Shown here: positions 36,477 through 45,886 of the stretch, piece after piece
Layout of the letters: each line of letters opens with the position of its first letter
Numbering within the stretch: the first letter of the stretch is position 1
Source: Xanthomonas arboricola pv. juglandis
GTDB lineage: Bacteria > Pseudomonadota > Gammaproteobacteria > Xanthomonadales > Xanthomonadaceae
Direction: 5' to 3'
Length of the DNA stretch: 64,000 nucleotides
NCBI RefSeq assembly: GCF_001013475.1
Contig: NZ_JZEF01000002.1
Span: 971,655-1,035,654, forward strand
Program-made: the position numbers and the translations under genes
The notes under the pieces: model-generated
What the model saw: the letters and a program-made list of their open reading frames with translations, nothing else
Told to the model about the DNA's origin: nothing
The model's database searches: none

Positions 36477-37880
36477 ATGCATTACCTCGATAACCTGCTG
36501 CTCAACACCGACAGCTACAAGGCCAGCCATTGGCTGCAGTATCCACCCGGCACCGATGCGGCGTTTTTCTATGTCGAATCGCGCGGTGGTGTCTACGACC
36601 AGACCGTGTTCTTCGGCCTGCAGTCGATCCTGAAAGAGGCCATCAACCGGCCGGTGACGCACGCCGACATCGACGATGCGAAGGCCTTGCTGGCCGCGCA
36701 TGGCGAGCCGTTCAACGAAGCCGGCTGGCGCGACATCGTCGATCGTCTCGGCGGGCAACTGCCGATCCGCATCCGTGCCGTGCCCGAAGGCACGGTCGTG
36801 CCCACGCACAATGTGTTGATGACGATCGAATCCACCGATCCCAAGGCGTTCTGGGTGCCGTCGTACCTGGAAACGCTGCTGCTGCGCGTGTGGTACCCGG
36901 TGACGGTGGCAACGGTGAGCTGGCAGGTGAAGCAGGTGATGCGCGATTACCTGCAGCGCACCAGCGACGATCCGGAAGGGCAGTTGCCGTTCAAGCTGCA
37001 TGACTTCGGCGCGCGTGGGGTGTCCAGCCTTGGCTCGGCCGCGCTGGGCGGTGCCGCGCATCTGGTGAACTTCCTCGGCACCGATACCTTGTCGGCGTTG
37101 CTGCTGGCGCGTGCGCATTACCACACGCCGGTAGCCGGCTATTCGATTCCCGCTGCCGAGCACAGCACCATCACCAGCTGGGGCCGCGAGCGCGAGGCCG
37201 ATGCGTACCGCAACATGCTGGCGCAGTTCGCGCGCCCCGGTTCGCTGGTGGCGGTGGTATCGGACAGCTACGACATCTACCGCGCGATCCGCGAGCATTG
37301 GGGCACCACCTTGCGCGAGGAGGTGATTGCCTCCGGTGCGACGGTGGTGATCCGTCCGGATTCGGGCGACCCGGTGGATGTGGTCGAGCAATGCCTGCTG
37401 CTGCTGGACGAGGCGTTCGGCCATCAGCGCAACGGCAAGGGCTACAAGGTGCTCAACCATGTGCGGGTGATCCAGGGCGATGGCATCAATCCGCAGTCGC
37501 TGCGCGCGATTCTCGAACGCATCACTGCTGCCGGCTATGCCGCCGACAACGTCGCCTTCGGCATGGGCGGTGCGCTGTTGCAGAAGGTGGACCGCGACAC
37601 CCAGAAGTTTGCGTTGAAGTGCTCGGCCGTGCGCGTGGACGGGCAATGGATCGATGTCTACAAGGACCCGATCACCGACAAGGGCAAGCAGAGCAAGCGC
37701 GGTCGGCTGACCCTGCTGCGCGACCGTGCCGATGGCAGCTATCGCAGCGCATTGCTGGATGAAGTCGACGCGCATGCCGACAGCGAAGATGCGCTGGTGA
37801 CGGTGTGGGAGAACGGCGTCATGCAGCAGGAGTGGACGCTGGAACAGGTGCGCGCACGTGCCGATGCCGCGCGCCGCTGA
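36477..37880 (+). CDS. nadV: Nicotinamide phosphoribosyltransferase
   Basis: A 467-residue NAMPT/NadV enzyme that makes NMN from nicotinamide and PRPP. Family features are visible: TDSYKASHW near the start, HDFGARG with the catalytic-site Asp/Arg, SIPAAEHSTITSWGRE around the active-site His, and the PRPP-binding region RPDSGDP. AAGGAG lies about 10 bases before ATG 36477. The product feeds the upstream NadM-Nudix protein. The 3' end overlaps the next gene by 23 bases. Confidence 0.95.
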   Translation: MHYLDNLLLNTDSYKASHWLQYPPGTDAAFFYVESRGGVYDQTVFFGLQSILKEAINRPVTHADIDDAKALLAAHGEPFNEAGWRDIVDRLGGQLPIRIRAVPEGTVVPTHNVLMTIESTDPKAFWVPSYLETLLLRVWYPVTVATVSWQVKQVMRDYLQRTSDDPEGQLPFKLHDFGARGVSSLGSAALGGAAHLVNFLGTDTLSALLLARAHYHTPVAGYSIPAAEHSTITSWGREREADAYRNMLAQFARPGSLVAVVSDSYDIYRAIREHWGTTLREEVIASGATVVIRPDSGDPVDVVEQCLLLLDEAFGHQRNGKGYKVLNHVRVIQGDGINPQSLRAILERITAAGYAADNVAFGMGGALLQKVDRDTQKFALKCSAVRVDGQWIDVYKDPITDKGKQSKRGRLTLLRDRADGSYRSALLDEVDAHADSEDALVTVWENGVMQQEWTLEQVRARADAARR

Positions 37881-39003
37881 CGTTCGCCGCGCGGCTGACG
37901 GTATGCACGCCTCCCTGGATGACGACTCGTTGCTGTCTGCATCGCCGCTGTTGGCCGGGTTGCGCGCCGCCGCGCCCAGCCTGCGGCGGCGCGTGCCGCA
38001 GCAGGGCGAGAGCAGCCGATGGCATGCATTGCGCATCGGCGAGCGCGCGTATCGGGCAGCGTTGCCGATCACCTTGACCCCGTATGCCTCGGTACGGCCA
38101 TGTTCGGCGCGCTGCGGCTTCTGTTCGGAAAACCTGCGTCAACACCGTGGTGGCCCGGCGGCAGCGACGTTGCGGCCAGGGCCGGACTACTTTGCGCAGT
38201 TGCGCGTTGCGTTGCAGCTGCTGCACGGGGTGCCGTTGTCGTATTCCTTGTCCGGCCTGGAGATGACCGACGACCCGGACTGGTTGCAGACCTTGCTGCA
38301 GACCCTGGCGACAACGCCCGACGGCCCGTGCGTGGAGCAGCGCGTGCTGTACAGCAATGGCGCCGGCTTGGCGCGCGCGCGGGGAGCGCAGTTGCTCGAT
38401 GCCCTGGTCGACTTCGGCCTGTCGTGGATCGAGCTGTCGCGTCACCACCCGCTGCAGGCCGGCAACGACGCGATCATGCGCTTTCGTCCAGACGAGCCCA
38501 TTGCCGATGCGGCCATCTTCGCGCGGACGGCGCAACGCATCGCAGCGCGCCTGCCGGTGCGGCTGGTCTGCATCGTGCAGCGGGGCGGCGTGGACTGTGC
38601 CGATGGCGTGGCGCAGTACATCGCGTGGGCGCGCCGCTGTGGCGCCACGCAGGTGATCTTTCGCGAGTTGTCGCGTCTGGACGATGCGTACCGCAACAAT
38701 GGCACCTGGCGCTATATCGCGCAGCATCGCATCGGCATGGAAAGCCTGTTGGCGGACTGCATGCAGCAGCCATGGTGGTCGCGTTGGCAAGCCGACGGCA
38801 TGACCGAGGGGTACTACTTCTGGAATCTGCGCATGCGCAGCGAGGACGGTCTGGAAGTGGTGTTCGAAAGTGCCGACTACGCGGCCATGCACGCACGCCA
38901 CGCCACCGGCGACCTCTACAAGTTGGTGTTCTTCGCCAACGGCCGCCTGTGCGCGGGCTGGGACCCGGATGCCGATGTGCTGTGGGAGCCGGCCGATGGA
39001 TGA
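37858..39003 (+). CDS. Radical SAM protein of unknown function in the NAD salvage operon
   Basis: A protein of up to 381 residues with one radical SAM cluster motif, CSARCGFC (about residue 82), and a TIM-barrel-like remainder including a glycine-rich SYSLSGLEM strand. No second Cys cluster typical of SPASM proteins is seen, although the C-terminus has isolated Cys. The start is uncertain: GTG 37858 overlaps nadV by 23 bases, ATG 37864 also overlaps it, and ATG 37903 lies 23 bases after it. It overlaps the following methyltransferase-like gene by 8 bases, so the two proteins are probably partners. A role in making or repairing a modified nucleotide is speculation. Confidence 0.8.
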   Translation: MPMPRAADVRRAADGMHASLDDDSLLSASPLLAGLRAAAPSLRRRVPQQGESSRWHALRIGERAYRAALPITLTPYASVRPCSARCGFCSENLRQHRGGPAAATLRPGPDYFAQLRVALQLLHGVPLSYSLSGLEMTDDPDWLQTLLQTLATTPDGPCVEQRVLYSNGAGLARARGAQLLDALVDFGLSWIELSRHHPLQAGNDAIMRFRPDEPIADAAIFARTAQRIAARLPVRLVCIVQRGGVDCADGVAQYIAWARRCGATQVIFRELSRLDDAYRNNGTWRYIAQHRIGMESLLADCMQQPWWSRWQADGMTEGYYFWNLRMRSEDGLEVVFESADYAAMHARHATGDLYKLVFFANGRLCAGWDPDADVLWEPADG

Positions 39004-39968
39004 ACTCGACCAGCGCAGCTGGTGGACGCCGGCACCGGATGAGCCGTCCTGGGCATTGCCCGAGGATCTGCGCGCAGCCGATCCGCTTGGCGGGCGCGAC
39101 TGTGGCTGGGTGAATCAAATGCGCCCATTCGTGAGGCACTTCAGCGTGCCTGGCGCGCAGGTGTTCGATCCGTTCTGTGGATTTGGCAGCACGCTGCTGG
39201 CGGCGGCGCTGGAAGGGCGTGGCGCGCATGGCATGGAGATCGATGCCGCACGTGCACAACTTGCACGTACGCGCCTGCAGCGGCACGGCGTGCAGGCGCC
39301 GGTCGTGGTCGGCACGCTGGTCGACACCGCGCCTGCAGCGGAGATCGATCTGTGCCTGACCAACGTGCCGTATTTCGGTTGCCACTGGCACGGTGCGGCA
39401 TTGCCGGGGCAGTTGTATGCCAGTGCCGATTACGCAGGCTATCTGTCCGACATGCGAGCGGTATTGCATGCCTTGCGCAAGCGGATGCGAGCGGATGGCT
39501 TCGGTGTGGCGATGGCGGAAAACATCGTCGTCGGCGGGCGGGTGATTCCGCAGGCGTGGGATCTGGGGCGGATCCTTGCCAGCCTGTTCACCCTGCGCGA
39601 GGAGCGGGTGCTGTGCTACCGGCGTCCTGGCGCGGCGCTGGCGCCTGCAGGTACGCACAGCAATCGCAGCCACGAGTACGCGCTGATTCTTCCAGCACTG
39701 CCGTGCGCGGCTGGACCTGCAGCAGGCAGCGCTGCTGCTGCAGGCGCTACGCGCAGACGGCCTGCCGGTGCAGGTGCACGGCAGCTACGCGCGCTGGCTG
39801 CAGGCGCAGGGATTCGCCTTGAGCCTGTGGGGCGAGCCATGCCGGGCGCCGGTCGCGCTGGCGGCGGTGCGTACGCACCACTATCTGCGCGCCGAGCGCA
39901 TCGGCGCAGACGGCAGCCGCCTGCAGCTGGACCTGCAGCTGCCAGCGGATGAACCGCCGTTGCCCTGA
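38996..39968 (+). pseudogene. DNA-methylase-like SAM methyltransferase with apparent frameshift
   Basis: The first frame from ATG 38996 encodes a methyltransferase: SAM motif DPFCGFGSTLLAAALEG (about residues 58-75), the acidic residue in GMEID, and a catalytic-like LTNVPYFG where DNA N6-adenine methylases have (D/N)PPY. Up to about 39690 (EYALIL) the frame looks coding. After that it turns into Ala/Gly/Arg-rich sequence and would stop at 39952. Meanwhile the third frame from 39687 reads QHCRARLDLQQAALLLQALR and on to a stop at 39968 with good coding character. One indel near 39685-39720 would join them into a protein of about 323 residues. It could be a sequencing error, a real lesion, or two overlapping genes. 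Start overlap with the radical SAM gene is 8 bases. Confidence 0.6.
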
Positions 39969-40041
39969 TCGGCCCCGCGACGCCGCGCGCACACCGGTTG
40001 CCGCTATGCTCTGTGCCGGTTTTGGATGCCGGAATGTCTCC

Positions 40042-40833
40042 ATGTCTTGTTCTTCCCTGATTGCGCGCGGTGCCCTGCTTGGCGCGCTGGCAACCCTGGC
40101 TGGCTGCGGCGGCAGCAAGGGCGACACGATGCTGATGCGCGAGTCGTTCAATTCCGACGACACCTACTCGCGCAGCGTGGCGTCCACCTCGCCGCAGGCC
40201 TGCGAGGCCGCACGCCGGGTGTTGTTGAGCCAGGGCTATGCGGTGACGCGTGCCGATGCCGCTGCGGTGGAAGGCAGCAAGAACTTCCAGCTCAAGGAAG
40301 CCGACCAGAGCGAACAACTCAATCTGCGCATTTCCTGCGCCACGCAGGACGGCGGCAAGGCGCAGGTGTTCGTCAGCGCATTGCAGGACCGTTATGCGCT
40401 GAAGAAGAGTTCGACCTCGGCCAGCGTCGGTGTCGGCGTGCTTGGTTCGTTGTCGTTGCCGGTCGGCAGCAGCGGTGATTCGCTGGTGCGCGTGTCCAGC
40501 ACCACGGTGCAGGACGCGGCCTTCTACAAACGCTTCTTCGACCGTCTGAATTCGTACCTGCCCAAGGTCACCGAAGCGGTGCCTGCACCTGCACCTGTTG
40601 CTCCGTCACCGCCGCCTCCGGCACACGCGGTGTCACAAGTACCGGCTCCGGTGCCTGCGGCCGCTCAGGCCAGCGAGGCGGCCACTGTTCCTGCCTCACC
40701 CGCAACAGCTGCGGCGCAACCTGCCGCAACACCTGTCGAACAGCCACCAGTGGCGCCGTTGCCGGTAGAGGCGCAGGACCCGCCGCCGACACCAGCCAAG
40801 GTGCCGCAAACCGAGCCAGCAACCCAGCCGTGA
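40042..40833 (+). CDS. DUF2242-like lipoprotein
   Basis: A 263-residue lipoprotein (lipobox LAGC, Cys22). The conserved part (about 30-175) includes SPQACEAARRVLLSQGY and a beta-rich segment with VQDAAFYKRFFDRL, which I recognise as the DUF2242 pattern. The last 85 residues are an Ala/Pro-rich tail. Function unknown. ATG 40042 gives the lipoprotein signal; the frame is open upstream. Confidence 0.75.
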   Translation: MSCSSLIARGALLGALATLAGCGGSKGDTMLMRESFNSDDTYSRSVASTSPQACEAARRVLLSQGYAVTRADAAAVEGSKNFQLKEADQSEQLNLRISCATQDGGKAQVFVSALQDRYALKKSSTSASVGVGVLGSLSLPVGSSGDSLVRVSSTTVQDAAFYKRFFDRLNSYLPKVTEAVPAPAPVAPSPPPPAHAVSQVPAPVPAAAQASEAATVPASPATAAAQPAATPVEQPPVAPLPVEAQDPPPTPAKVPQTEPATQP

Positions 40834-40840
40834 CGGAGCG

Positions 40841-40867
40841 ATTCAGGCTCTGCTCCAAAGCCTGAAT
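40841..40867. terminator. Hairpin after the DUF2242 gene
   Basis: ATTCAGGCT / AGCCTGAAT, perfect 9-bp arms with a 9-base loop, 7 bases after the stop. There is no T-run. Confidence 0.4.
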
Positions 40868-40953
40868 AGCCGGTTGCACGCTTCACGTTGCGTTCTCGAC
40901 CAAGTGGCGAAAGTGCAACCATGACTCGCCAAGGGGCGAGATGGAGACAGACG

Positions 40954-41334
40954 ATGAAGATGCGCAATTCCCTTGTGGGTATGTCCCTGATCGCGTTGAT
41001 GGCGACGAGCACCCTGGCGCAGGCGCAAACGCGTTCGCATCAGCAGCGCTATACCGAGGCAGATGAAGGCCGCAAGTTCGGCGATGGCACGCGCGTGCGC
41101 TGCCGCAATGTCGAAGTGCAGAAGAACTCGACCGATCCCAATCGTATCGGTGGCACTGTTGCTGGCGCGGCCATTGGTGGCCTGCTCGGCAACCAGGTTG
41201 GCGGCGGCAACGGCAAGAAGCTGGCAACCGTGGCCGGTGCAGTTGCCGGCGGTGCAGCGGGCCGCACCATCCAGGGCAACCGCCAGCAAGCCAACGGTAA
41301 CCGTCAGGTCGAGCGCGTCTGCGAACGCCGCTGA
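40954..41334 (+). CDS. Glycine-zipper 2TM (Rick_17kDa-like) envelope protein
   Basis: A 126-residue exported protein (signal peptide about 1-24, AQAQ) with a glycine-zipper segment at about 70-105: GGTVAGAAIGGLLGNQVGGG then AGAVAGGAAG. Such proteins sit in the envelope as small membrane-embedded or lipoprotein-like factors; the precise role is unknown. ATG 40954 is preferred over upstream in-frame starts because it begins the signal peptide. Followed by a terminator. Confidence 0.85.
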   Translation: MKMRNSLVGMSLIALMATSTLAQAQTRSHQQRYTEADEGRKFGDGTRVRCRNVEVQKNSTDPNRIGGTVAGAAIGGLLGNQVGGGNGKKLATVAGAVAGGAAGRTIQGNRQQANGNRQVERVCERR

Positions 41335-41356
41335 ACCTGATGCAGTGAACCCTGCG

Positions 41357-41380
41357 AGCCCCGGTCCTGCCGGGGCTTTC
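41357..41380 (+). terminator. Terminator after the glycine-zipper gene
   Basis: AGCCCCGG, a 5-base loop, CCGGGGCT then TTC. It is a compact GC hairpin with a short T-tail. Confidence 0.7.
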
Positions 41381-41391
41381 TACGTCTGAGG

Positions 41392-42840
41392 ATGCAGCAC
41401 CTTGCTGCCGATCTACATCACCTTGTGCCGATGAGTGCGTTCCAGAAGCCCCGCCTGCGGCTGTGGACGGGATTGAGGCAGCGTGCGTCTGCATCCGCAT
41501 CTGCGCGGCCCGAATCGCGCTCCCGCGTTGCCGTGCGTCTATGCGCGGCCGCGTTGCTCGGTGTGCAGCTGTTGCAGGCCGCCGCAGCCACGCCGAGCGA
41601 GACCGCGCGCAAGGCGTCTGTGGACTGCGTCGATGCCTTGCTGCGGCGACTGGGCTGGGATATTCGCCGCGCTGCGGTGAGTGCGCCGGTGATCCAGCGC
41701 GGCGAGCCGTGTACGCGCGGCTCGCTTGCGCAGGCGCGTGCGGCCGGCGATCTGCAGCTGACGCTGCCGGCCAGCTGGAACGCGCAGCAACGCGGCGCTG
41801 CGCTCGAGGCCTTGCTGGACGATAGCGCCACTCAATGCGCGTACGCGTTCGAACTCGGTGCGGCCACACGGCGTGCCACCACACAGTTGCAGGACAACCC
41901 GGGCTACCGGTTTTCGGCACTGCAGCTGGGCTGGATCGGATTCGGCTGGCGTGGCGCGGCCTCGCAGGGCTGGAGCGGCTTTCGCAGTTTCGGGCGCGGC
42001 TATCAACCGCGCGGCAGCAATGCGCAGGCGCTGGATGCGTTCTATCGCGGCCAGGTGCGCTCCGAATGCGGAGTGGGGCGGCAGGTGGCCCAGCTGGCCA
42101 CCCAGCGCGAGTTGTATGGCGATGCCGGATTCGATCAGGTGTTCACCTCGGGCGAGTTGTCGATCGGCACGTTTCTGACCCTGCACGACACCGACAGCAT
42201 CCTGCTGGGCGCGCATGCCGGCGAGTTCTTCGCCGACGGCAAGGCGGCCAGGACCGCGCAGCTGGGCCGGCAGGCATTTGTCGGCGCGCCGGGATTTATC
42301 GCGCATGTGTTCGACAAGTCGTTTCTGGACGACATCCACAACCAGGCCGAAAACTTCGTGGTGGTGGACGTCAGCGATGCGGCGGCGCGGGCGCTGGCGC
42401 AGCACGGCGGCTTTGCGCACTACGATGCGCTCAACCGGCAGATCTGGGAGCTGGCCAGGGAACTGCGCGGGCCGGGCAAACGTCGCTTCGAGCGGCTGCT
42501 GTACGAGCGCGATGCCGCGCTGCGCGCCACGCTCGACCCGCAGCAGCAGGCACGCCTGCAAACGCTGCAAGGCCTGTTGGATGATCCGTTCTACCAGGGC
42601 TTTCTGGTGTACGTGCATCCCAAGGGCATCAAGCCGATCGGGTACCACGTGGCGCGCCTGCTCGATCGCAATCCGCGCACGCCGTATGCCATCGACCTGA
42701 CCCTGCACAATCTGCGCAGCACCTTGTACTGGCGTTGGATCGACTGGCAGCTGCAACAGTGCGGCGCCGGCACCGCGGCGGAACAATCCATTGAGAATTC
42801 CGCCACGCCAGCGTACGCCGGGCGTGGCACCCTGCACTGA
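41392..42840 (+). CDS. Large exported protein of unknown function
   Basis: Up to 482 residues from ATG 41392; ATG 41431 would give 469. A basic N-terminus and a hydrophobic stretch ending QAAAATPSE (about 48-68) look like a signal peptide with an unusually long n-region. The mature part has Cys residues at roughly even distances, a conserved-looking block SECGVGRQVAQLA and later FVGAPGFIAHVFD and YVHPKGIKPIGYH. I do not recognise the family. The single Cys in SECGVG with later His and Asp recalls a transglutaminase-like triad, but this is only a resemblance. It is followed closely by the 6-phosphogluconate dehydrogenase gene (20 bases). Confidence 0.7.
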   Translation: MQHLAADLHHLVPMSAFQKPRLRLWTGLRQRASASASARPESRSRVAVRLCAAALLGVQLLQAAAATPSETARKASVDCVDALLRRLGWDIRRAAVSAPVIQRGEPCTRGSLAQARAAGDLQLTLPASWNAQQRGAALEALLDDSATQCAYAFELGAATRRATTQLQDNPGYRFSALQLGWIGFGWRGAASQGWSGFRSFGRGYQPRGSNAQALDAFYRGQVRSECGVGRQVAQLATQRELYGDAGFDQVFTSGELSIGTFLTLHDTDSILLGAHAGEFFADGKAARTAQLGRQAFVGAPGFIAHVFDKSFLDDIHNQAENFVVVDVSDAAARALAQHGGFAHYDALNRQIWELARELRGPGKRRFERLLYERDAALRATLDPQQQARLQTLQGLLDDPFYQGFLVYVHPKGIKPIGYHVARLLDRNPRTPYAIDLTLHNLRSTLYWRWIDWQLQQCGAGTAAEQSIENSATPAYAGRGTLH

Positions 42841-42860
42841 TCAGATCATGAGGAGCGATT

Positions 42861-43802
42861 ATGGAACTGGGTATGGTGGGTTTGGGCCGCATGGGCGCCA
42901 ACATGGCCGAGCGCCTGGTGCACGGCGGACACCGCGTGCATGGTTACGATCCGGGCGAAGGTGCGCGTAGCAGTGCGCAGGCCAAGGGCATTGTCACTGC
43001 CGATGCGCTGGCTGCACTGGTGTCCGCGCTGCCGAGCCCGCGCGTGGTGTGGTTGATGGTGCCGGCGGGCAAGATCGTCGACGACACCCTGGCGCAGCTG
43101 CTGCCGCTGTTGCAGGCCGGCGACATCGTCATCGACGGCGGCAATTCGTACTACAAGGATTCGCAACGCCGCGCCGCGCTGCTGCATGCCAGTGGGATCG
43201 CCTTTGTCGATTGCGGCACCAGCGGCGGCGTCTGGGGCCTGCAGGAAGGCTACAGCTTGATGGTCGGCGGCGACGAAGCGGCGGTGACCACGCTGCATCC
43301 GGTCCTGGCCACGCTGGCGCCGGCAGCGGACAAGGGCTGGGGCCGCGTCGGCCCGAGCGGCGCCGGCCACTTCACCAAGATGGTCCACAACGGCATCGAG
43401 TACGGAATGATGCAGGCCTATGCCGAGGGCTTTGCGCTGATGCAGCACAAGAGCGACTTTGCGCTGGACCTGCACCAGGTCGCGGAGATCTGGCGCGATG
43501 GCAGCGTGGTGCGTTCGTGGCTGCTGGATCTCACCGCCGATGCGCTGGCGCACAATCCGACCATGGCCGGTATCGCACCGTTCGTGGCCGATTCGGGCGA
43601 AGGGCGCTGGACGGTGGCCGAGGCGATCGACCTGGAAGTGTCGGCGCCGATCATCACCTTGTCGCTGATGGAGCGGCTGCGCTCGCGCGACAAGGATTCG
43701 TTCACCGACAAGCTGCTGGCCGCAATGCGTAACCAGTTCGGTGGTCATGCGGTCAAGACCACCACGGAAGCCGCGCCGACGATCGGCAGCAAGGACGTCT
43801 GA
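42861..43802 (+). CDS. gnd: 6-phosphogluconate dehydrogenase, decarboxylating (short type)
   Basis: A 313-residue NAD(P)-dependent dehydrogenase converting 6-phosphogluconate to ribulose 5-phosphate. The Rossmann motif is GLGRMG, and the substrate signature DCGTSGGVWG (about 115) and KMVHNGIEYGMM (about 175) with the catalytic Lys are intact. At 313 residues it belongs to the short form (GndA/YqeC-like), usually NAD-preferring, rather than the 470-residue E. coli Gnd. AGGAG lies about 7 bases before the ATG. Confidence 0.92.
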   Translation: MELGMVGLGRMGANMAERLVHGGHRVHGYDPGEGARSSAQAKGIVTADALAALVSALPSPRVVWLMVPAGKIVDDTLAQLLPLLQAGDIVIDGGNSYYKDSQRRAALLHASGIAFVDCGTSGGVWGLQEGYSLMVGGDEAAVTTLHPVLATLAPAADKGWGRVGPSGAGHFTKMVHNGIEYGMMQAYAEGFALMQHKSDFALDLHQVAEIWRDGSVVRSWLLDLTADALAHNPTMAGIAPFVADSGEGRWTVAEAIDLEVSAPIITLSLMERLRSRDKDSFTDKLLAAMRNQFGGHAVKTTTEAAPTIGSKDV

Positions 43803-44007
43803 GCGATCTCCGACGCCTGCGCGCCTGCATGGCGGGCGCGCAGGGCAGTCTGTTCCATTGCGTCTATGTCGGGCGACTGCCGGCGTGCGCGCTGACTGAG
43901 TGCAGTGCGCATTGACGCGGTGCCCGGACGTGGCAGCGCAGGGCGCGGGCGCGCCATTGCCGATGCCGAATATCAGCTGGGCGCCTATATCGGCGCCCGG
44001 CCGTGCA

Positions 44008-45075
44008 TCAGCCGCGCGAAGCCGTGCTTGCGCCTTCCAGCCATTGCACCTGGCCCGAGGCGGCGCTGCGTTGCGCCAGCTCCAGCAGCTCCATCACCTG
44101 CACCGCGTCGGCACCGCTGACCGGTGCCGGGCCGGCCCCTGCCAGGGCATCGCGAAATGCGGCGTAGCACTGGCGGTAGTCGCCCGGCGTGGTGTCGGGT
44201 TGGTGGGTGTGCACGCGGCCTTCGTCGTCGACGCGGGTCAGCGTGCCCGGAAGCGGGTCCACGCCCCAACCGGCGGTACCGGGGCGGCGTCCGGCGCGGA
44301 GTTGGTCTTCCTGGGTATCCAGCCCGTGTTTGAGGTAACTGCCACGGGTGCCGTGCACGGCAAAGCGCAGGCCGCTGTCGGCCACCAGCGAGCCGGCATG
44401 CAGGATCACGCGCAGCCGCGGGTAACGCAGGGTGACGTGGAAATAGTCGTCGCTGCGCGCCTGGTTGCGCTGGCGCTGCAGGTCCGCGCCGATCGCCTGC
44501 GGCGTGCCGAACAACTGCAGCGCCTGATCGAGCAGATGTGGCCCCAGGTCGTACCAGAGACCGGCGCCGGGGATGTCGCTTTCGCGCCAGCGGTCGCGCA
44601 CCTGCGGCCGGAAGCGGTCGAAGTGCGAATGGAATTCCACCACCTCGCCCAACTGGCCTTCGTCGATCAGCCGGCGCACGGTGAGAAAGTCCGCATCCCA
44701 GCGCCGGTTCTGGAACACGCTGACGATGCGCCCGGCTGCCGCCGCAGCAGCCACCACTTCGCGCGCCTGTGCAGCGTCCAGTGCAAAGGGTTTGTCCACC
44801 AGCACATGCTTGCCGGCGGCCAGGGCCTGCAACGCGAACGGCGCGTGGGTCTGGTTGGGGGTGGCCAGCACCACCGCATCCAGTGCCGGATCGGCCAGTG
44901 CCGTTTCCAGATCGGCCAGCACGGCGACATCGGGAAAGTCGGCTTGTACCTGCTGCGGCTTGGACGACACCACGCTGTGCAGGGCCAGGCCCGGGGTGCC
45001 GGCGATCAGCGGGGCATGGAAGGTGCGGCCGACATAGCCATAGCCGACGACGGCCAGATTGAACGGTTTAGGCAT
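44008..45075 (-). CDS. Gfo/Idh/MocA-family oxidoreductase
   Basis: A 355-residue NAD(P)-dependent oxidoreductase. The N-terminal Rossmann fold has GYGYVG and ATPNQTHAPFALQALAAGKHVLVDKPF, with the EKP-equivalent Lys in DKP. The C-terminal beta-sheet domain includes the GAGLWYDLGPHLLDQAL active-site His region. It resembles YdgJ/scyllo-inositol-type members, but the substrate is unknown. ATG 45075 is the family start; a very long open frame upstream on this strand is a shadow. Confidence 0.9.
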   Translation of the reverse strand: MPKPFNLAVVGYGYVGRTFHAPLIAGTPGLALHSVVSSKPQQVQADFPDVAVLADLETALADPALDAVVLATPNQTHAPFALQALAAGKHVLVDKPFALDAAQAREVVAAAAAAGRIVSVFQNRRWDADFLTVRRLIDEGQLGEVVEFHSHFDRFRPQVRDRWRESDIPGAGLWYDLGPHLLDQALQLFGTPQAIGADLQRQRNQARSDDYFHVTLRYPRLRVILHAGSLVADSGLRFAVHGTRGSYLKHGLDTQEDQLRAGRRPGTAGWGVDPLPGTLTRVDDEGRVHTHQPDTTPGDYRQCYAAFRDALAGAGPAPVSGADAVQVMELLELAQRSAASGQVQWLEGASTASRG

Positions 45076-45225
45076 TGAAAACGGTTCATCGCAACGACGG
45101 AGGAGGCCTGCATGGTATTGCACCCACCCGTGTGCGACGGGTTCACAACCCCTGCATCCGGCAGTCACGTGTGCACGACGAGCGCCACTGCAGACTGCCG
45201 CCACATTCACAGGAGGGTACATCCG

Positions 45226-45600
45226 ATGAAGAACATCACACATGCACGCAAGTTGCTGGCCCTGGCGCTGTCGCTCGGTCTGACGCTGGGTGCCTCGCAG
45301 GCATTCGCTGCGCCGCAGGAGCACGCTGCGCACAAGGATCACGCTGCCGACAACATCAACGAATCCAAGAAGCCGGTGACCGACACCTGGATCACCACCA
45401 AGGTGAAGGCCGATCTGCTGGCTACCGACAACGTGTCGGGCACCGACGTCAAGGTCGAGACCAAGAACGGCATCGTTACCCTGACCGGCACGGTTGCCAC
45501 CAAGGCCGAGCACGACAAGGCCGTGGCAGTTGCCAAGGGCATCGAAGGCGTCAAGAGCGTCAAGTCCACCGGCCTGAAGGTCGTCGCTGCAAAGATGTAA
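45226..45600 (+). CDS. Periplasmic BON-domain protein (OsmY-like)
   Basis: A 124-residue exported protein: signal peptide about 1-27 (AFAA), a short His-rich stretch (HAAHKDHAAD), then one BON domain (about 50-122) with the pattern KVETKNGIVTLTGTV and a conserved Gly. BON domains bind membranes or phospholipid and are stress-linked. ATG 45226 follows a full AGGAGG. A very strong terminator follows. Confidence 0.9.
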   Translation: MKNITHARKLLALALSLGLTLGASQAFAAPQEHAAHKDHAADNINESKKPVTDTWITTKVKADLLATDNVSGTDVKVETKNGIVTLTGTVATKAEHDKAVAVAKGIEGVKSVKSTGLKVVAAKM

Positions 45601-45654
45601 TTGCAGCGGTAGCGAATGCCGGGACAGCCGAGGCGAGGCGGCTGAACCGAGCAC

Positions 45655-45685
45655 AAGGCGCACTCCATGGAGTGCGCCTTTTTTG
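45655..45685 (+). terminator. Strong rho-independent terminator after the BON gene
   Basis: AAGGCGCACTCC / GGAGTGCGCCTT forms a perfect palindrome followed by a run of six T. Confidence 0.95.
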
Positions 45686-45886
45686 TTGCCTGCGCGCGAC
45701 CCAGGCAAGCCGACAGGCGGTGACGCGCTCGCGCCATTTTCACGTTTACTGCACTTATGATATGCCCATTCAGCTATGTCGCCGCCGGAGTGATCAGGCT
45801 GAATCGTTAATCTCATCCTGGGCCTGATCGGAGACAATGCCGACTCGCCTTCGGGGCCCTGGCAGCGAGCGGATACCGACCTAGCA

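Noticed and set aside
41392..42840. Transglutaminase-elicitor family assignment
   Set aside because: Only a loose resemblance around one Cys; I could not support the family from visible motifs, so the gene is left as unknown.
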